Part shown: in pieces, positions 39,205 to 43,409 of the stretch
How the letters are laid out: every line of letters begins with the position of its first letter
How positions within the stretch are numbered: position 1 is the stretch's first letter
IMG/VR virus record: IMGVR_UViG_3300028840_005471
Span: 1-43,409 of that record
Strand: one strand, 5' to 3'
Length of the DNA stretch: 43,409 nt
From: a virus
Translations under genes and position numbers: made by a program
Notes under the pieces: model-generated
What the model was told of the DNA's origin: nothing
Databases searched by the model: none
What the model saw: the letters and a program-made list of their open reading frames with translations, nothing else

Positions 39205-39991
39205 AGTCCAAACCACTGGAAGTAATGTCCCTGACTTCCTCCGGACCGAGGGTGACCTCGGCACCGACGAGATTGGGACCCAGGACATCATCGTCCCCCG
39301 CCTCAAAGTATGCCAGGCTATGTCTACAGTCAAGCAGACCAACGAGGACGTGCGTGACGGTGACTTTTACAACGCTGCTACCGGGCGCGTGTACGGTAAA
39401 GAGATCGAGTTTTTTATCCTGCTGATGTGGCGGTCACGCATATGGTTTAATGACCAGATGCAGCTGATCGGGATGGAGATGCTCGACAAGCGCACCAAAG
39501 AGGTCAAGCATATCGGCCTGGAGATCGAGAACATCATCAACAATAAGGCATTGTACGATAAAGGTATCGACAGTCACAATTATATGCTGGTGATGGCCGA
39601 CGACCTGGCGAAGGGCAGCCCCGAGATCCTCATCTACTCTGCCCAGTCCGCTGCTATGAAGACCTCCCGGCAGCTTAACTCTAAGCTGGCAGCTAACGCC
39701 CGGGGTAAGGTACCCATCTACGGTCAACGCATCAAGTGTGCCGCTACCCTGCAGAAGTTCAGTAAGGGCTCTGCCTATATGCCTGTGTTCTCCTACCCGG
39801 CATACGCTACCGAGCAGGAGTTCCCTGTACTTAAGCAGCTGTTTGAGCAGGCCTCCAGCCTGCAGGGCCGTGACGACGTGATGACCCAGGAGTCACCTAC
39901 CGACCGGGACAACCCCCCCCCCAAGGACGCACCGATCGACGCTAACGATATGTTTAGCGAGCCTGGCAGCGATCCTTTTTACAACGAGTAA
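39179..39991 (+). CDS. Probable single-strand DNA-binding protein
   Basis: The product is 270 residues from ATG 39179 with AAAGGAGA upstream. The core is beta-rich with a basic face (ARGKVPIYGQRIKCAATLQKFSKG). The tail is Pro/Asp-rich and ends acidic with an aromatic (SDPFYNE), much like SSB tails that dock partner proteins. It lies between a nuclease and the MCM-type helicase, where an ssDNA binder is expected. Identification rests on layout and context rather than a confirmed family. Confidence 0.6.
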   Translation: MDQETKKNEVQTTGSNVPDFLRTEGDLGTDEIGTQDIIVPRLKVCQAMSTVKQTNEDVRDGDFYNAATGRVYGKEIEFFILLMWRSRIWFNDQMQLIGMEMLDKRTKEVKHIGLEIENIINNKALYDKGIDSHNYMLVMADDLAKGSPEILIYSAQSAAMKTSRQLNSKLAANARGKVPIYGQRIKCAATLQKFSKGSAYMPVFSYPAYATEQEFPVLKQLFEQASSLQGRDDVMTQESPTDRDNPPPKDAPIDANDMFSEPGSDPFYNE

Positions 39992-40003
39992 GAGATGAAC
40001 ACC

Positions 40004-40031
40004 GCCCCGGGGCCTGACCGGACCCCGGGGC
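40004..40031 (+). promoter_or_regulatory. Perfect 9-bp hairpin before the MCM-like gene
   Basis: GCCCCGGGG (40004-40012) and CCCCGGGGC (40023-40031) enclose the loop CCTGACCGGA. The arms plus the start of the loop (GGGGCCTGA) recur in the hairpin at 33649-33684. It fills the 62-bp gap between the ssDNA-binding and helicase genes. Confidence 0.75.
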
Positions 40032-40053
40032 ACCAGACTTATTTAGGGGATTT

Positions 40054-42207
40054 ATGCTTACACCTGAACAGATACAATACTTTGCCGCCTGTGTTGCCGC
40101 CTTTGCTGCGGAGAAAGAGATGCAGGCCTGGCTGGAAAAACACCAGGGTGTCAACCTGGATGATGCACTTAAGAACGAGTTTGGCTGGGACGCCAAGCAC
40201 CAGCAGTTTGTGCTGCCTGTACGTGGTGTCAAAGGAGACTACCTTGAGTTAAAGAAGTTCTTCCTGCACGACGAGGGCAACTGGCTGGAAGAGGCAGACG
40301 GTGCCTATGAAGAGGTGGACCTGTCCGGGTCCATCAATGCCAAGTACTACGGTAAGAACATTGCGTTCAGCGGCATAGCTATAGGGAAGGACCTCAGTCC
40401 CTACCTTGTGCCGCACCACATCTGTATCAGCTGCGCGGAGCGGGGCCAGAAGAAAAAGTGTATAGGCTGCGGTACAGCCGACGGAGACATTGATCGTATC
40501 CTTACTATAGATGACGACAAGGACCTATTGGTCCGGTTCCCCAACAGCAGCAGTCAGCAGGTCAACGGTGACATCCGCCGCTACTTTAATATCCCCTCCT
40601 ACAACACCTGCCGTCTGGTCAACGTTGAGGTCAAACGCAAAATAAACCTCGAGGAGATCAGGCTTACAAGTGAGGTCAACTATGAGCGCATCGACAACGA
40701 CTACGTGATCCACCGCTGCTACGTGCTGGGCAAAGAGATGCGCACCAACCAGGCTTACAAGTGTTACGGTACCACCTGGGTGGACCCCAAGACCCAGCAG
40801 GGGATACATATAATAAAGAAAGCTAAAGGCGAGAGTAACAATATCCGTAAGTGGGAACTGACCCCGGAGATACACGAGCAGCTTAAGCTGTTCCAGCCGG
40901 AGAACCAGATGGATAAGTTCTCTGTTGCAGCTAAGATACAGGAGATCCACCGGGACCTGGAGCACAACGTCACTAAGATATGGAAGAGAGATAATATTCT
41001 CACTGCCTGTGATCTTGTGATGCACACCCCCCTCCACTTCCGCTTTTTAGGCGAGTACGTACAGAAGGGCTGGGGTGAGTGTGCTATTATAGGTGACACC
41101 CGCACAGGTAAGAGCGCCACAGTCAAGGCCCTTATCCTCCACTACAGGGGTGGTGAGTTTATTACGTCAGGCGAAAATACGACGCTGGCGGGCTTATTGG
41201 GTGGTCTGCAGCAGGTGGCCCCGGGTAAGTGGACCCTTAACTGGGGGAAGATAGTGATGAACGACCGGGGCCTGGTGGTCATAGACGAGGCTGACACCCT
41301 GCTTGAGCAGAACATAATGGGCCACCTCACTGGGGTACGGTCCTCTGGTGTAGCCGAGGTCGTTAAGATCCAGACACAGAAGACGATGGCCAGGACCCGC
41401 CAGATATTTATAGCCAATCCCAAGAATGGTTCACTGGCTACCTACAACCACGGCATAGACACACTGTGGGATATTTTTGGTAAGGCGCAGGACATAAGCC
41501 GCCTGGACTTTGCTGTGTTTGTAGACGAGGGGGCAGTGAGTTCCGAGGAGATCAACCGCCGGATGGAGGAGCAGGTGCCCCACGTGTTCACCTCTGAGAT
41601 ATGCCACGAGCGGCTGATGTGGTCGTGGACCCGGCGCAGCAAACAGATCCTCTGGGCTCCCGGCTGTGAGGACTACATCCTGCAGGCCTCCATTGAGATG
41701 GGCAGGCAGTATACTCCCGAGATGCCGCTGGTCATTGGTGCTGAGATGCGGTACACTATAGGTAAGATGGCGGCCAGCATTGCCGCGCAGATGTTCTCGA
41801 CAGACGACAGCGGTGAGGTCCTTATTATCCATATGGCCCACGCGCAGGTAGCCGTGGAGTGGTTATGCAGGCAGTACAACTCAGCTGTGAGCGGGTACTC
41901 TGACTACAGTGAGCAGCTTAGGATGGATCGCGAGATCAAAAATGTCAAGGACCTGGAGGACATCATCGACGACGTTGACATTATCAATGAGTTGCTGTCT
42001 ATCAAGCAGCTGCAGATCACTGATGCCGAGGAGATATGGGACGTGAACAGGGACGGCGCCCGGACCAGGATCGCTGTGCTGCGGCGCTGCGGTGCTATTA
42101 AGAAAGTGAGTTATTATTATAAGAAGAGCCCGGCGTTTATACACTGGCTGAAGGACGCTAAGCGCAGGCTTAAAAACGGTGAGATATTTCACAGCGAGGA
42201 GGAATGA
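40054..42207 (+). CDS. MCM-type AAA+ replicative helicase
   Basis: The product is 717 residues. ATG 40054 follows a GGGGATTT stretch with a poor ribosome site. An N-terminal zinc module is seen (C124, C127, C136, C139). The ATPase shows MCM rather than DnaB features: Walker A GDTRTGKS (347-354), SGENTTLAGLLGGLQ (helix-2 region), GKWTLNWGKIVMNDRGLVVIDEADTL (Walker B Asp411-Glu412), KIQTQKTMARTRQIFIANP (sensor 1 Asn455), ISRLDFAVFVDE (arginine finger Arg483; SRFD in cellular MCM) and sensor 2 Arg566. A winged-helix end follows. MCM hexamers unwind DNA 3' to 5' in archaea and eukaryotes. Such a helicase is rare in bacterial phages. Confidence 0.85.
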   Translation: MLTPEQIQYFAACVAAFAAEKEMQAWLEKHQGVNLDDALKNEFGWDAKHQQFVLPVRGVKGDYLELKKFFLHDEGNWLEEADGAYEEVDLSGSINAKYYGKNIAFSGIAIGKDLSPYLVPHHICISCAERGQKKKCIGCGTADGDIDRILTIDDDKDLLVRFPNSSSQQVNGDIRRYFNIPSYNTCRLVNVEVKRKINLEEIRLTSEVNYERIDNDYVIHRCYVLGKEMRTNQAYKCYGTTWVDPKTQQGIHIIKKAKGESNNIRKWELTPEIHEQLKLFQPENQMDKFSVAAKIQEIHRDLEHNVTKIWKRDNILTACDLVMHTPLHFRFLGEYVQKGWGECAIIGDTRTGKSATVKALILHYRGGEFITSGENTTLAGLLGGLQQVAPGKWTLNWGKIVMNDRGLVVIDEADTLLEQNIMGHLTGVRSSGVAEVVKIQTQKTMARTRQIFIANPKNGSLATYNHGIDTLWDIFGKAQDISRLDFAVFVDEGAVSSEEINRRMEEQVPHVFTSEICHERLMWSWTRRSKQILWAPGCEDYILQASIEMGRQYTPEMPLVIGAEMRYTIGKMAASIAAQMFSTDDSGEVLIIHMAHAQVAVEWLCRQYNSAVSGYSDYSEQLRMDREIKNVKDLEDIIDDVDIINELLSIKQLQITDAEEIWDVNRDGARTRIAVLRRCGAIKKVSYYYKKSPAFIHWLKDAKRRLKNGEIFHSEEE

Positions 42208-42425
42208 TGTCAGTATATTTGATAGGGTTTTTAATCTGTCTGTGTTTATGTTTTCCGATAGTATTTTATCTAGAGGGAAAAATAATAAAAATCAAAAAAG
42301 AAAACGCTGAACTGAGGGATGCTTTAAATTATAAATGTAAAAGGCTTAGAGATATGCCTGGTATAATCCATTTAGAGTGTAAGGATTGCCATTTCTACAA
42401 ACTTTGCAAAGGTAAGGAGGAGTAA
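42207..42425 (+). CDS. Membrane-anchored coiled-coil protein
   Basis: The product is 72 residues from ATG 42207; the upstream TGA overlaps (TGATG) and GAGGAGG precedes. A membrane helix (YLIGFLICLCLCFPIVFYL) is followed by a coiled coil (IIKIKKENAELRDAL) and a Cys motif (CKDCHFYKLC). The layout resembles an inner-membrane spanin, but its early position makes that uncertain. The gene is AT-rich. Confidence 0.6.
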   Translation: MSVYLIGFLICLCLCFPIVFYLEGKIIKIKKENAELRDALNYKCKRLRDMPGIIHLECKDCHFYKLCKGKEE

Positions 42426-42533
42426 GTGGAATCGGCAATCATTGCGACTACAACAAATATAATTCTAGCAATAATGGTCTTTTTGTTAATTGAGATTTTA
42501 AAAGAATTAAAAAAAAGAGGTAAGGAGGAGTGA
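42426..42533 (+). CDS. 35-residue membrane peptide
   Basis: GTG 42426 directly follows the previous TAA, and GGTAAGGAGGAG lies just upstream. The product has one apolar helix (ATTTNIILAIMVFLLIEIL) and a basic end (KELKKRGKEE). Its stop overlaps the next ATG (TGATG). Strong ribosome site and tight packing support it despite its size. Confidence 0.6.
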   Translation: MESAIIATTTNIILAIMVFLLIEILKELKKRGKEE

Positions 42534-42736
42534 TGGGCGAAATACAAATATTGCCGTGTAGTGGATACGGTGAAGGAAAAATGCATGAAAGATGTCCGGT
42601 AGTTAAGTCAGTAGAAGAAGTGCAAGCTGAAAACATGCAATTGCGGGATGCGTTGGAAAGGATAAGATTGTATGCGGGTAATGAAACAGGAATATTAGAA
42701 ATTAATGCTATAGCTAAAAAAGCATTGGAGGAGTGA
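42533..42736 (+). CDS. Small helical protein with a coiled-coil core
   Basis: The product is 67 residues from ATG 42533, with GGTAAGGAGGAG upstream (the same site as the previous gene). VEEVQAENMQLRDALERIRL is a coiled coil similar to the ENAELRDAL segment of the protein at 42207. Likely small early partner; role unknown. AT-rich. Confidence 0.65.
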   Translation: MGEIQILPCSGYGEGKMHERCPVVKSVEEVQAENMQLRDALERIRLYAGNETGILEINAIAKKALEE

Positions 42737-43041
42737 TGGATAAAGACAAGCTTAAGTCTATTCTCACGATGGCGGCACGGTCCGCGCACTGGGATGAGTT
42801 TGGTGTAGCCTGCCAGTTTGCCTCCATCTCTAAATCACAAGCGATCCGTGAGGCTATGTGGCAATGGATGAATAAGCACCAGAAGGACATTGATGCTTTG
42901 TACCGCAAGTATGACTTTGTGCGGAAGAAGAGGCCGTCGTTCTACGACGTGTTTAAAGCCCTGTGCATTGAACTCGAGGTGTCAGAGAGCAAGGGCATCA
43001 AGATGGCTATGAGAGACTGGCTGGATAAGGTGAGAAGATGA
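42736..43041 (+). CDS. Small protein with internal duplication
   Basis: The product is 101 residues from ATG 42736 (TGATG overlap, GGAGGAG upstream). Residues about 21-51 (EFGVACQFASISKSQAIREAM) and 71-100 (VFKALCIELEVSESKGIKMAM) follow the same pattern: F, Cys, S-x-S, Ile, AM, W and K at matching spacing. Each resembles a ribbon-helix-helix/HTH-like half, so it may bind DNA as a built-in pair. Family unknown. Confidence 0.65.
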   Translation: MDKDKLKSILTMAARSAHWDEFGVACQFASISKSQAIREAMWQWMNKHQKDIDALYRKYDFVRKKRPSFYDVFKALCIELEVSESKGIKMAMRDWLDKVRR

Positions 43042-43259
43042 AAGAAGAAATCATAAAATGTAGTATTTGCGACAGTGACTTTGATCTTAATGGCGAAGGT
43101 GGGATAGCTGGCGATATAGGGATCCTCCCTTTTGCGCTGTGTCCGACCTGCTATGCTGGGGTCCTGGATATGGCCCAACAAATTATGTGCCCTTTCTGTG
43201 AAGGGTACCAGGAGGAAGACGATGAACACAATAACTGCGATAATCACTGCGATAACTAA
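43038..43259 (+). CDS. Multi-zinc-ribbon small protein
   Basis: The product is 73 residues from ATG 43038 (ATGA overlap). It contains CSIC, CPTC and CPFC, and a tail with NNCDNHC: four Cys pairs, one or two zinc ribbons. Acidic. It overlaps the last gene of the operon by 38 bases. Role unknown. Confidence 0.7.
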   Translation: MKEEIIKCSICDSDFDLNGEGGIAGDIGILPFALCPTCYAGVLDMAQQIMCPFCEGYQEEDDEHNNCDNHCDN

Positions 43260-43409
43260 ATCCATCATCAACGTGCTGCTGTCCTATAATGAGAAACAAC
43301 TCAAGGAAGTGGTGAAGAAGGTGGACACGGTGCGCCAGGTGAAGAAGAAGATCCGGAAGGAGCGGATGCAGGCCAAGCTGACTGCGTGGAAAGAGAAGAT
43401 CGAGACCAG
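43222..43409 (+). CDS. Basic coiled-coil small protein, 5' part (continues at 1)
   Basis: ATG 43222 has AGGAGG 6 bases upstream. The frame runs to the contig end and continues in the identical repeat at position 1 to the stop at 262, 101 residues in total. The first 17 residues (MNTITAIITAITKSIIN) exist only at this end. It overlaps the zinc-ribbon gene by 38 bases. Confidence 0.75.
   Translation, partial: MNTITAIITAITKSIINVLLSYNEKQLKEVVKKVDTVRQVKKKIRKERMQAKLTAWKEKIET
43266..43409. repeat. Terminal direct repeat, right copy
   Basis: This is the exact second copy of bases 1-144. Joining the copies restores an uninterrupted 101-codon gene and gives a unit genome of about 43,265 bp. Confidence 0.9.

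Overview
The window holds one complete phage-type genome of about 43.3 kb. Its first 144 bases (1-144) recur exactly as its last 144 (43266-43409), and a gene runs in frame across that junction (43222 to the end, then 1-262), so the sequence is a circular map of about 43,265 bp cut inside a gene. The virion genes match a short-tailed (podovirus, T7-like) particle. Sigma-70-type promoters and strong AGGAGG ribosome-binding sites point to a bacterial host, which I cannot name. I see no integrase, lysogeny repressor, DNA polymerase, primase or RNA polymerase.

Left and central part, minus strand (622-30381): one long late operon. In transcription order it holds small terminase (30381-29863), six tiny ATGA-coupled genes (29876-28973), large terminase, portal, two small head genes, scaffold, an SU10/HK97-type major capsid protein, a small capsid-neighbour protein, tail adaptor, a 1517-residue tail nozzle-like protein, an adhesin/fibre block full of duplicated modules (17342-11700), two holin-like proteins, two internal virion proteins, a 2413-residue giant ejection-type protein and a soluble lytic transglycosylase. 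The operon has a near-consensus promoter at 30486-30514 and a second promoter at 27419-27447 in front of portal.

Control region (30382-31269): about 0.9 kb of non-coding DNA with the late promoter, a candidate early plus-strand promoter, a large perfect-arm inverted repeat, tandem and direct short repeats and a TATA-rich stretch. It is the best candidate for the replication origin and the switch between the two operons.

Right part, plus strand (31270 to the end, continuing to 262): an early operon of about 28 mostly tiny genes. Many carry paired-cysteine zinc motifs. Recognisable members are a GP88/radical-SAM-like protein, a SNF2-type helicase, a YopX-like protein, a VRR-NUC nuclease, a probable single-strand DNA-binding protein and an MCM-type AAA+ helicase. 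A tRNA-like element and several GC-rich hairpins lie in the few intergenic gaps. The early operon ends at a bidirectional terminator (335-363), beyond which lies a lone zinc-finger gene (380-625) that collides tail-to-tail with the late operon.

The most unusual points are an MCM-like replicative helicase in a phage with no visible polymerase, a degenerate GGDEF-like palm domain inside the giant virion protein, and an adhesin locus that has duplicated a two-gene cassette and recombined fibre modules.
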